A stretch of 16,625 nucleotides of DNA, taken from assembly GCA_045531795.1 (NCBI GenBank), contig JAZSET010000013.1, positions 1 to 16,625 of the forward strand, written 5' to 3'. Below, in pieces: positions 1 to 4,596 of this stretch. Position 1 is the first letter of the stretch. Every line of letters starts with the position of its first letter. The translations under genes were made by a program, and so were the position numbers. The DNA is from UBA4717 sp045531795 (GTDB taxonomy: Bacteria; Bacillota; Clostridia; Oscillospirales; CAG-272). The notes beneath the pieces are model-generated. The model was not told where the DNA came from and searched no databases. It saw only the letters and a program-made list of their open reading frames with translations.

Positions 1-124
1 TGCCTGTCTCCCATTTTGATATAGCTCTGTCGGTTATATTCAATTTTTCTGCCAACTGTGCTTGTGTAAGATTTTTCTTTTTTCTGCACTCGGCAATAAA
101 CTTTCCTATTTTGATTTGGTCCAT
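1..124 (-). CDS. XRE-family helix-turn-helix regulator, N-terminal part (cut by window start)
   Basis: The first 41 codons of a minus-strand gene that continues beyond position 1. The protein starts MDQIKIGKFIAECRKKKNLT and goes on with an AQLAEKLNITDRAISKWETG-like stretch. That is the DNA-binding helix-turn-helix of Cro/CI/XRE repressors, including the usual recognition-helix ending before K-W-E. The ATG at 122-124 is preceded by AAAGGAGG, so the start is secure. The remainder is unseen, so any partner domain is unknown. Repressors of this kind commonly control mobile elements. Its place just left of a duplicated rpsI-end sequence suggests it belongs to an integrated element, but that is inference. 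Confidence 0.85.
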   Translation of the reverse strand, partial: MDQIKIGKFIAECRKKKNLTQAQLAEKLNITDRAISKWETG

Positions 125-145
125 AGGCTACCTCCTTTCACTTTA

Positions 146-213
146 ATTGTAGCACCTTTTAAGAAAAAATAACACGTACTAATGGTTGACAGGGGAGAAA
201 TCAACCGTTAGTA
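146..213 (-). promoter_or_regulatory. Candidate XRE promoter and operator-like inverted repeat
   Basis: On the minus strand a TACAAT -10 box (plus positions 146-151) lies about 22 bases upstream of the XRE start; no good -35 is visible. Upstream lies a 13-bp inverted repeat, TACTAATGGTTGA (177-189) and TCAACCGTTAGTA (201-213), with one mismatch and an 11-base spacer. Its position suits autoregulation by the XRE protein. A TTGACA also occurs on the plus strand at 186-191, so a divergent promoter is possible. The assignment is inference. Confidence 0.4.
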
Positions 214-332
214 GAGTGAAAATTGAACGTCAAATTCAAGTTTATCTAACTAATATCATCATATCAAAGAAATGTGAATAAATAAAGAAAACGGCAATAA
301 ATTTGCACCAAACCGAATTTTTGGACATAAAG

Positions 333-365
333 AAAATCCCGAAACCATCGTGGTTTCGGGATTTT
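333..365 (-). terminator. Hairpin terminator beside the second rpsI-end copy
   Basis: A perfect inverted repeat with 15-bp arms (AAAATCCCGAAACCA, 333-347; mirror 351-365) and a 3-base loop. It is flanked by T/A runs that allow termination in either direction, especially for minus-strand transcripts. It lies 22 bases beyond the copy of the rpsI 3' end at 388-402. It could be the original rpsI terminator before the acetyltransferase unit was inserted, or the terminator of another element. Confidence 0.75.
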
Positions 366-387
366 GTGATAATTGCCATTCGGGATA

Positions 388-402
388 AATTATCTCTTTG
401 AG
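388..402. repeat. Attachment-site-like direct repeat, distal copy
   Basis: AATTATCTCTTTGAG, identical to 1399-1413. On the minus strand it reads as the end of an rpsI gene (Ser-Lys-Arg codons and TAA), although no rpsI coding sequence precedes it here. That is what an attachment-site core displaced from its gene by an insertion would look like. Confidence 0.75.
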
Positions 403-517
403 TTTTACAATTACTGTTTTATATCATCTCAAACCCTTTAAATTGTTTCATATCGTTTGATTTCGTTGGTGCTTGTTTTGATATCGTCTTATAAAATTGA
501 TAACTTTTTATAAAGTG

Positions 518-541
518 TTGCACCAAAATTGCACCAAAACA
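518..541. repeat. Tandem 11-mer TTGCACCAAAA, distal pair
   Basis: Two perfect head-to-tail copies of TTGCACCAAAA (518-528, 529-539) followed by CA. A near-identical pair in the same orientation sits at 1315-1338 (22 of 24 positions match). The spacing of one helical turn and the placement inside both ends of the proposed element suit recombinase arm-binding sites. The function is inferred. Confidence 0.6.
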
Positions 542-565
542 CAGTTCTTATTAGTAAATTGAAAT

Positions 566-1189
566 TTATTTTATCGTATTAATTTCATTTTGTAGATTTT
601 CTAAAAATCTGCCAGCATGAGCACCATCCATTTGCGTGTGGTGAAATTGAAAAGAAATTGGTAGGTAATACTTAAATGCTTTCTTGCGATATTTTCCCCA
701 GATAATAAACGGATTGTTGAAAATACCACTATTCATACCAACAGCACCATCAATTTCTGTATTAACAATGGCTGATGTACCAATTACCATACTGTCAGTT
801 GATAAATCTCTGTCCTGACAATTTTCAGCAACTTCGGCTGTGTATTTCAAGTATTCTTGATTAAATATATCTAAATTATCTGTATATAGAATATCACAAG
901 AACTTACTTCATCGTTCTTATTTTTTACAATCGTATTAACCGCAATTGTATCATATTGTATCAATTTTTCACCAACAGGAAGAATATAAAACTCCTTTAC
1001 TCCAACGGCTGCTTTCCCGATACAATAATCAAGTAGCATATTAAACTTCAAACGTCTTTTTTTAGATACTCTTATGAGATTTGTAACGTTTAGTTTTTTG
1101 AAAAAAGTAACCATTGGGTTTGGTGCTTTCATCCAAAAATCATATGCGGTAGCTCTTGTGGTATCTTGTGGATTAATTTCTATCGCCAT
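566..1189 (-). CDS. CatA-like (chloramphenicol acetyltransferase-family) O-acetyltransferase
   Basis: A 207-residue protein of the trimeric type-A chloramphenicol acetyltransferase fold, slightly shorter than the usual ~215. The C-terminal stretch at residues 180-200 carries the signature His-His-x-x-x-Asp-Gly (H183-H184, D188) followed by A-G-R-F-L-E-N-L-Q. H184 matches the catalytic histidine and D188 its structural partner. The region aligning with the transition-state serine of classical enzymes (around residues 139-153) shows no obvious serine, so drug inactivation is not assured. The family transfers acetyl from acetyl-CoA; the acceptor is unknown here. ATG at 1187-1189 follows CGGAGG. 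The gene is visibly more AT-rich than its neighbours and sits alone between attachment-like repeats, which suggests recent transfer. Confidence 0.85.
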   Translation of the reverse strand: MAIEINPQDTTRATAYDFWMKAPNPMVTFFKKLNVTNLIRVSKKRRLKFNMLLDYCIGKAAVGVKEFYILPVGEKLIQYDTIAVNTIVKNKNDEVSSCDILYTDNLDIFNQEYLKYTAEVAENCQDRDLSTDSMVIGTSAIVNTEIDGAVGMNSGIFNNPFIIWGKYRKKAFKYYLPISFQFHHTQMDGAHAGRFLENLQNEINTIK

Positions 1190-1222
1190 TGTTACCTCCG
1201 TTATAGTTAAGTTTTCTTATTC

Positions 1223-1251
1223 ATTATATCATATAAAACTCAAAATGGCAA
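1223..1251 (-). promoter_or_regulatory. Sigma-A promoter of the acetyltransferase gene
   Basis: On the minus strand, TTGCCA (plus 1246-1251) and TATAAT (plus 1223-1228) are separated by exactly 17 bases, about 33 bases upstream of the start codon. It is a near-consensus promoter, so the cargo gene should be expressed without outside help. Confidence 0.8.
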
Positions 1252-1275
1252 GAATAGAAAAAGGTTTAGAACATA

Positions 1276-1307
1276 AAAAGCGGGCTGTTCATTCAGTCCG
1301 CTTTTTT
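1276..1307. terminator. Bidirectional hairpin terminator
   Basis: AAAAAGCGGGCTG (1276-1288) and CAGTCCGCTTTTT (1295-1307) pair with one G-U, with a 6-base loop and a T run on both strands. It isolates the acetyltransferase promoter from transcription coming from rpsI. Confidence 0.75.
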
Positions 1308-1314
1308 GAATAGT

Positions 1315-1338
1315 TGCACCAATTTTGCACCAAAACAG
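1315..1338. repeat. Tandem TTGCACC 11-mers, rpsI-proximal pair
   Basis: TTGCACCAATT (1315-1325) and TTGCACCAAAA (1326-1336), then CA. It matches the 518-541 pair at 22 of 24 positions in the same orientation. It is separated from the rpsI-end core by a terminator hairpin, the same order seen at 303-402. Confidence 0.6.
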
Positions 1339-1356
1339 GAAAATCAGCAAAAAATA

Positions 1357-1387
1357 AAACCCACAACTGCGATAGTTGTGGGTTTTT
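1357..1387 (-). terminator. Terminator of the rplM-rpsI operon
   Basis: Perfect 13-bp arms (AAAACCCACAACT, 1357-1369; mirror 1375-1387) with a 5-base loop, followed on the minus strand by a T-rich tail. It lies 13 bases beyond the rpsI stop codon. In the insertion model it is supplied by the mobile unit and replaces the native terminator. Confidence 0.85.
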
Positions 1388-1398
1388 GTAGATAAAGT

Positions 1399-1413
1399 AA
1401 TTATCTCTTTGAG
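1399..1413. repeat. Attachment-site-like direct repeat at the rpsI 3' end
   Basis: AATTATCTCTTTGAG, identical to 388-402. It contains the final Ser-Lys-Arg codons and stop of rpsI, so recombination at this site leaves the S9 C-terminus unchanged. That tail is highly conserved because it reaches into the ribosomal decoding centre. Confidence 0.75.
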
Positions 1414-1802
1414 AACTGGCTTGCACGACGAGCTGCCTTTAAGCCGTACTTCTTTCTTTCCTTCATTCTCGGGTCACGAGTGAGGAAGCCTGCCTTCTTG
1501 AGTGCAGGTCTGTATGTTTCATCAGCCTGGAGAAGAGCACGTGCGAGTCCGTGACGGATTGCACCAGCCTGACCTGTAAGTCCGCCGCCCTTTACTGTGC
1601 AGATGATGTCGAACTTGCCTTCTGTTGCTGTTACGCCGAAGGGCTGATTTACGATGAGCTTGAGTGTTTCAAGACCAAAATACTCATCTATTGTCTTGCC
1701 GTTGATTACTATGTTGCCTGAGCCGGGAACAATGCGTACACGGGCTACAGAGCTTTTTCTTCTGCCTGTACCGTAGAAGTATGGTTTAGCACTTGTATAC
1801 AT
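1401..1802 (-). CDS. rpsI: 30S ribosomal protein S9
   Basis: A 133-residue small-subunit ribosomal protein of normal length, which binds 16S rRNA in the head of the 30S particle. It shows the S9 hallmarks: YGTGRRKSSVARV at residues 10-22, the GGGLTGQAGAIRHGLARAL block at 72-90, LTRDPRMKERKKYG at 107-120 and the basic tail ending QFSKR that contacts P-site tRNA. The ATG at 1800-1802 follows GGAAAGGAAA. It is 25 bases downstream of rplM, the usual rplM-rpsI pair. Its 3' end coincides with the direct repeat flanking the acetyltransferase unit, the signature of an integration target. Confidence 0.97.
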   Translation of the reverse strand: MYTSAKPYFYGTGRRKSSVARVRIVPGSGNIVINGKTIDEYFGLETLKLIVNQPFGVTATEGKFDIICTVKGGGLTGQAGAIRHGLARALLQADETYRPALKKAGFLTRDPRMKERKKYGLKAARRASQFSKR

Positions 1803-1827
1803 GTTAATTCATTTCCTTTCCATTTAA

Positions 1828-2253
1828 TCAGCCGATTACTTCGGGCTTCTGTGCAGCCTGCTCGTGGTCAGGTCCTGCATATACCTTAAGACGGTTAAAT
1901 GAGTTTGCACCGATTGTGTTGTGGGGAAGCATTCCCTTTACTGCAAGTTCCATTGCAAGCTCGGGCTTTGTTGCCATAAGAGTCTTGTACTGAACTTCCT
2001 TAAGGCCGCCGATGTAGCCGGAATGATGACGGTAATACTTCTGTGTAAGCTTGTTACCTGTGAGTATTGCCTTGGATGCGTTGATGATGATTACGAATTC
2101 ACCGCAATCTACATGAGGAGTGAATTCAGGTCTGTGCTTACCTCTGAGGATGGTTGCAGCGAGCGCTGCTGTCTTACCGAGGGGCTTGTTAGCCGCGTCG
2201 ATTACATACCATTTTCTCTCGAGGGTTTCTTTTTTTGCCATAAAAGTAGACAT
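1828..2253 (-). CDS. rplM: 50S ribosomal protein L13
   Basis: A 141-residue large-subunit protein, an early assembly protein of the 50S particle. Recognisable blocks are WYVIDA (15-20), GKHRPEFTPHVDCGEFVIIINA split around 38-59, KYYRHHSGYIGG (72-83), AVKGMLPHN (104-112) and LKVYAGPDHEQAAQKP (122-137). The frame is open further upstream to 2304. The ATG at 2251-2253 is preferred because GGAGG lies 9 bases before it, the protein then has family length, and the upstream residues look non-coding. The first gene of the rplM-rpsI operon, transcribed from the promoter at 2332-2360 through a leader of about 70 bases. Confidence 0.97.
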   Translation of the reverse strand: MSTFMAKKETLERKWYVIDAANKPLGKTAALAATILRGKHRPEFTPHVDCGEFVIIINASKAILTGNKLTQKYYRHHSGYIGGLKEVQYKTLMATKPELAMELAVKGMLPHNTIGANSFNRLKVYAGPDHEQAAQKPEVIG

Positions 2254-2325
2254 TATAAGTTTCCTCCGTGAAACAGTTTTGTTATAGAATTTGTGACAGG
2301 GCATAATTTCCCTATCAAATCAAGC
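2254..2325 (-). promoter_or_regulatory. rplM 5' leader, possible L13 autoregulatory structure
   Basis: The predicted leader of about 72 nt can form two short hairpins on the minus strand. One pairs ATAGGG with CCCTGT (plus 2310-2315 and 2296-2301). The other pairs GTTTC with GAAAC (plus 2270-2274 and 2259-2263) and places GGAGG of the ribosome binding site in its loop and stem. Firmicutes are known to carry an L13-binding leader upstream of rplM. Whether this is a member needs a covariance-model match. Confidence 0.4.
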
Positions 2326-2331
2326 CTACTT

Positions 2332-2360
2332 ATTCTATCACATAAATTTACCTGTGTCAA
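2332..2360 (-). promoter_or_regulatory. Sigma-A promoter of rplM-rpsI
   Basis: On the minus strand, a perfect TTGACA (plus 2355-2360), a 17-base spacer and TAGAAT (plus 2332-2337). As strong as expected for a ribosomal-protein operon. Confidence 0.9.
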
Positions 2361-2410
2361 TACTTTTTTGAAACTTTTTTTGATTATCTCAATTTAGCCA
2401 CGAGCAAACT

Positions 2411-2454
2411 CTCGTTTTCTCTTTTTTTCTCTCGTTTTCTCTTGTTTTCTCGAG
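2411..2454. repeat. Four 10-bp pyrimidine-rich tandem repeats
   Basis: CTCGTTTTCT, CTTTTTTTCT, CTCGTTTTCT and CTTGTTTTCT run head to tail from 2411 to 2450 and finish with CGAG, between the divergent rplM and ridA promoters. The exact 10-bp period matches one helical turn. Nothing else in the 2361-2491 gap looks like a gene. Confidence 0.7.
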
Positions 2455-2491
2455 ACGGAAATTAAAATTTTTTTCAAAAAATCCGAAATTA

Positions 2492-2520
2492 TTGACAACA
2501 CGCACAAAAAATGTTATCAT
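2492..2520 (+). promoter_or_regulatory. Sigma-A promoter of ridA
   Basis: TTGACA (2492-2497), a 17-base spacer and TATCAT (2515-2520), 36 bases upstream of the ridA start. Confidence 0.85.
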
Positions 2521-2556
2521 TTTTGTGGAAAATACCTATTATAAAGGAGAACTCAG

Positions 2557-2931
2557 ATGAAAACAATCCACACAGACAATGCGCCTGCGGCAATCGGACC
2601 GTATTCCCAGGCAAAGGCTTTTGGCAATTTCGTTTTTACATCAGGTCAGATTGCAATAAATCCCCAAAGCGGAAACATCGAGGGTGTTGACATCAGGACT
2701 CAGGCAGAGCAGACAATAAAAAATCTCGCTGCCGTGCTTGATGCGGCAGGCACAAGTCTTGATAAAGTAATAAAGACAACCTGCTTCCTTGCGGATATGG
2801 ATGATTTTGCAGCTTTTAACGAACTTTATGCCAAATACTTTACCTCAAAGCCCGCCCGCTCATGTGTTGCGGTAAAAACACTCCCTAAAAATGTACTTTG
2901 CGAAATAGAAGCGATAGCAGTATTAGAGTGA
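2557..2931 (+). CDS. ridA: RidA-type 2-iminobutanoate/2-iminopropanoate deaminase
   Basis: A 124-residue cytoplasmic protein of the YjgF/YER057c/UK114 family, of full normal length. RidA hydrolyses reactive enamine/imine intermediates released by PLP enzymes such as threonine dehydratase, protecting other enzymes from damage. The substrate-binding arginine is present in PARSCV (R101), with E117 in the CEIEAIA motif. The N-terminal AAIGPYSQA and FTSGQIAINP blocks are typical. ATG at 2557 follows AAAGGAGA. The gene is monocistronic, with its own promoter and a strong terminator (2945-2977). The archetypal RidA arginine supports true deaminase activity rather than a divergent Rid subgroup. Confidence 0.93.
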   Translation: MKTIHTDNAPAAIGPYSQAKAFGNFVFTSGQIAINPQSGNIEGVDIRTQAEQTIKNLAAVLDAAGTSLDKVIKTTCFLADMDDFAAFNELYAKYFTSKPARSCVAVKTLPKNVLCEIEAIAVLE

Positions 2932-2944
2932 TATATGCTGACAC

Positions 2945-2977
2945 AAAAGGCTCCCCTTACAGAAGGGGAGCCTTTTT
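2945..2977 (+). terminator. Terminator of ridA
   Basis: AAAAGGCTCCCCTT (2945-2958) pairs perfectly with the mirror at 2963-2976 around a 4-base loop, ending in a T run. Only 14 bases follow the ridA stop. Confidence 0.92.
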
Positions 2978-3097
2978 AACAACTTAACAGACCTATTATA
3001 TCACAAATCAAATGAAAAGTAAATACCTACTTGTGCAAAATACACAAATTCTACCAAATGCACAAAAAATAAATAGATAGTTTTGCTAAATTGCCTA

Positions 3098-3126
3098 TTG
3101 AAAACAGGGTTAAAATATGGTAGACT
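3098..3126 (+). promoter_or_regulatory. Candidate promoter of the orphan transcription unit
   Basis: TTGAAA (3098-3103), a 17-base spacer and TAGACT (3121-3126). It is followed by a GAAAGGAAGG ribosome-binding-like sequence and an ATG at 3155 that meets a stop after three codons. Confidence 0.5.
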
Positions 3127-3153
3127 ATAAGTGAAGAAAGGAAGGTACGGTCC

Positions 3154-3429
3154 AATGGAAATCTAAACGAACCTGAGCTTTAAGAAGACGAATCGGTTTG
3201 ATCTTATAAGAAGAGCTACAAACGTCACGGCGGTGTAACGCTTTATATAGATGTAAGATTAAAAACGAAGAAAGAATCAGAATTTAAAATCGCTTTATAA
3301 ATTTAAATTATTTGGTAAATCGGTAAATTTTCAAAAAATCAGATTTCAAACCGATTAGTAAGTGTCTTCAAAAAGCAAATCCTTTCGCCTTTTGCTGATA
3401 ATGCACCCGGAACAAAGGTAGTTCTCCCG
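3154..3429 (+). pseudogene. Possible decayed gene or non-coding RNA, unrecognised
   Basis: One frame starting at 3154 shows protein-like fragments separated by stops: TAA at 3181, TGA at 3199, then 32 open codons (SYKKSYKRHGGVTLYIDVRL and on) to TAA at 3298. It opens again from 3319 to 3426 (ending NAPGTKVVLP) before TAA at 3427. The composition is plausible for former coding DNA with accumulated stops, preceded by a ribosome-binding-like site and a promoter. I do not recognise the product. The alternative is a structured RNA of about 450 nt between the promoter at 3098 and the terminator at 3525. The two explanations cannot be separated from one sequence. Confidence 0.3.
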
Positions 3430-3524
3430 TAAGAGAAGTTGAAAAGCAGTTTTGTGTTGCAACTTGCAGAAGGCAGATTAAGAAAGAGAGGATAACCAAA
3501 AGATGTTAGATATCAAGAGTGATC

Positions 3525-3579
3525 AGAAGTGACCCTCGGCTGAAGGTAGTCAAGTCAGTCGGGGGTCACTTCTTTTTTT
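3525..3579 (+). terminator. Very strong intrinsic terminator of an orphan unit
   Basis: A 19-bp stem (3525-3543 with 3555-3573, only two G-U pairs) with an 11-base loop and seven Ts. It is the strongest hairpin in the window, yet it follows no intact gene, so it implies a transcript ending here. Confidence 0.9.
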
Positions 3580-3619
3580 GCGTCAAATCGACTATATTGT
3601 AAAGAAAATAGAAGTAAAT

Positions 3620-3681
3620 TGTTATAATTAATAATAAAAATTTAAATTTGTCTTGAAATGTTTTCAAAACTGTGTTACTAT
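3620..3681 (+). promoter_or_regulatory. nadC promoter region with operator-like palindrome
   Basis: TTGAAA (3653-3658), a 17-base spacer and TACTAT (3676-3681) lie just upstream of nadC. A second option is an extended -10, TGTTATAAT, at 3620-3628. A palindrome TTGAAA-TGT-TTTCAA (3653-3667) covers the -35 box, a good position for a repressor. NAD synthesis operons in Firmicutes are often repressed by NiaR in response to niacin; whether this is its site is not established here. Confidence 0.55.
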
Positions 3682-3727
3682 TAAAATGACAAAATTTCGC
3701 AATTTAACAGGTAAAGGAAGAGATATT

Positions 3728-4579
3728 ATGTTAAACTTGAGCGTTAATAAAAATATGCTTGACTCAATACTTAGAAGCGCACTCGAGGAGGATATGGGTA
3801 CAGGTGACATCACCACTCTTACAACAATCCCCGACGATGCCCGTGCACACGGCAGATACATTGCCAAGGAAAGCGGTATCATCTGCGGTCTTGATGTTGC
3901 AAAGAGAGTTTTTGAGCTTCTTTCTGACGATATTGAGTTTACTGCTTATAAAAAAGACGGTGACGCGGTTGAAAAGGGCGAGGTTATTGCTGAGGTAACA
4001 GGTAACGCGATAAACGTGCTTACGGGAGAGAGAGTCGGACTCAATCTTATGCAGAGACTTTCGGGAGTTGCCACACAGACAAATAAGGCGGTAAAGTCTG
4101 TTGAGGGAACAAATGCTAAAATCTGCGATACCCGCAAGACCACACCCGGACTCAGAGTCCTTGAAAAGTATGCGGTAAGAGCAGGCGGCGGCACAAATCA
4201 TCGCTTTAATCTTGCTGACGGTATCCTTATCAAGGATAATCACATAGTAGCGGCAGGCTCAATTAAAAATGCGGTATCGGCTGCACGCAAAAATGCACCC
4301 CACACTCTGAAAATTGAGGTAGAGGTTGAAAACTTCGACCAGCTTGATGAAGCACTTGAAGCAGGTGCGGATATAATTATGCTTGACAATATGAGCAATG
4401 ATGATATGACAAAGGCGGTAAAGCTTATAGGGGGCAGAGCAGTTGTTGAGGCTTCGGGAAATATGGGTGAAAGAGACCTTCTTGAGGTAGCAAAAACAGG
4501 CGTTGACCTTATAAGCATCGGTGCACTTACCCACTCGGTAAAGTCACTTGACATAAGCCTTAAATTCAAGCTTATATAA
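3728..4579 (+). CDS. nadC: Nicotinate-nucleotide diphosphorylase (quinolinate phosphoribosyltransferase)
   Basis: A 283-residue enzyme that converts quinolinate and PRPP to nicotinate mononucleotide, CO2 and pyrophosphate, the third step of de novo NAD synthesis. It carries the family blocks EEDMGTGDITT (20-30), ERVGLNLMQRLSG (101-113), DTRKTTPGLR (134-143), GGGTNHR (153-159), the E-V-E-V-E-N strand (197-202), MLDN (218-221), EASGN (241-245) and SIGALTHS (263-270). The PRPP- and quinolinate-binding Arg/Lys residues lie in these blocks. The frame is open from a TTG at 3653, but that TTG is the -35 box. The ATG at 3728 has AAGGAAG seven bases before it and gives normal length. nadB follows after 17 bases. 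Confidence 0.96.
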   Translation: MLNLSVNKNMLDSILRSALEEDMGTGDITTLTTIPDDARAHGRYIAKESGIICGLDVAKRVFELLSDDIEFTAYKKDGDAVEKGEVIAEVTGNAINVLTGERVGLNLMQRLSGVATQTNKAVKSVEGTNAKICDTRKTTPGLRVLEKYAVRAGGGTNHRFNLADGILIKDNHIVAAGSIKNAVSAARKNAPHTLKIEVEVENFDQLDEALEAGADIIMLDNMSNDDMTKAVKLIGGRAVVEASGNMGERDLLEVAKTGVDLISIGALTHSVKSLDISLKFKLI

Positions 4580-4596
4580 GCAAAAGAGGAATTTTA

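Larger units (their letters stand above)
125..565. other. Gene-free accessory stretch between XRE gene and acetyltransferase gene
   Basis: I see no credible intact gene in these 441 bases. They hold the XRE promoter region and an inverted repeat (177-213), a TTGCACC motif (303-313), a perfect hairpin (333-365), a copy of the rpsI-end sequence (388-402) and a tandem 11-mer (518-540). A minus-strand open frame of about 43 codons ending at 419 is too short and unanchored to call. Confidence 0.7.
388..1413. mobile_element. Putative 1-kb integrated mini-element at the rpsI 3' end
   Basis: The 15-mer AATTATCTCTTTGAG occurs at 388-402 and, exactly, at 1399-1413, where it encodes the last residues and stop of rpsI (Ser-Lys-Arg-stop). 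Between the copies lie one AT-rich acetyltransferase gene with its own promoter, paired TTGCACC repeats near both ends (518-541 and 1315-1338) and a terminator beside rpsI. Tyrosine recombinases of integrative elements are known to use conserved 3' gene ends, including rpsI in Firmicutes, and to regenerate the end on insertion. No recombinase is encoded in the unit, so it would have to be moved in trans. The boundaries are seen; mobility is inferred. Confidence 0.65.
2979..3727. other. Long gene-free stretch before nadC
   Basis: Roughly 750 AT-rich bases with no intact gene. They contain a promoter-like site (3098-3126), a stretch with coding-like fragments broken by stops (3154-3429), a very strong terminator (3525-3579) and the nadC promoter region (3620-3681). 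I recognise no tRNA, RNase P RNA or tmRNA here. Confidence 0.7.

Noticed and set aside
1074..1313. 79-codon plus-strand frame over the acetyltransferase start
   Set aside because: It is antisense to the acetyltransferase gene and its promoter and terminator, without a ribosome site.
2254..2304. 17-residue N-terminal extension of L13
   Set aside because: The extension is the leader region; GGAGG sits directly before the ATG at 2251-2253 and the family does not have such an extension.
2411..2454. CRISPR-like array
   Set aside because: The units are 10 bp, contiguous and without spacers, so this is a simple tandem repeat.
3127..3579. RNase P RNA, tmRNA or other standard RNA in the gene-free stretch
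   Set aside because: I found no tRNA-like end, tag-coding frame or conserved RNase P core; a non-coding RNA remains only a possibility.
3653..3727. TTG-initiated N-terminal extension of nadC
   Set aside because: The TTG is part of the -35 box of the nadC promoter; the ATG at 3728 has a good ribosome site and gives normal length.
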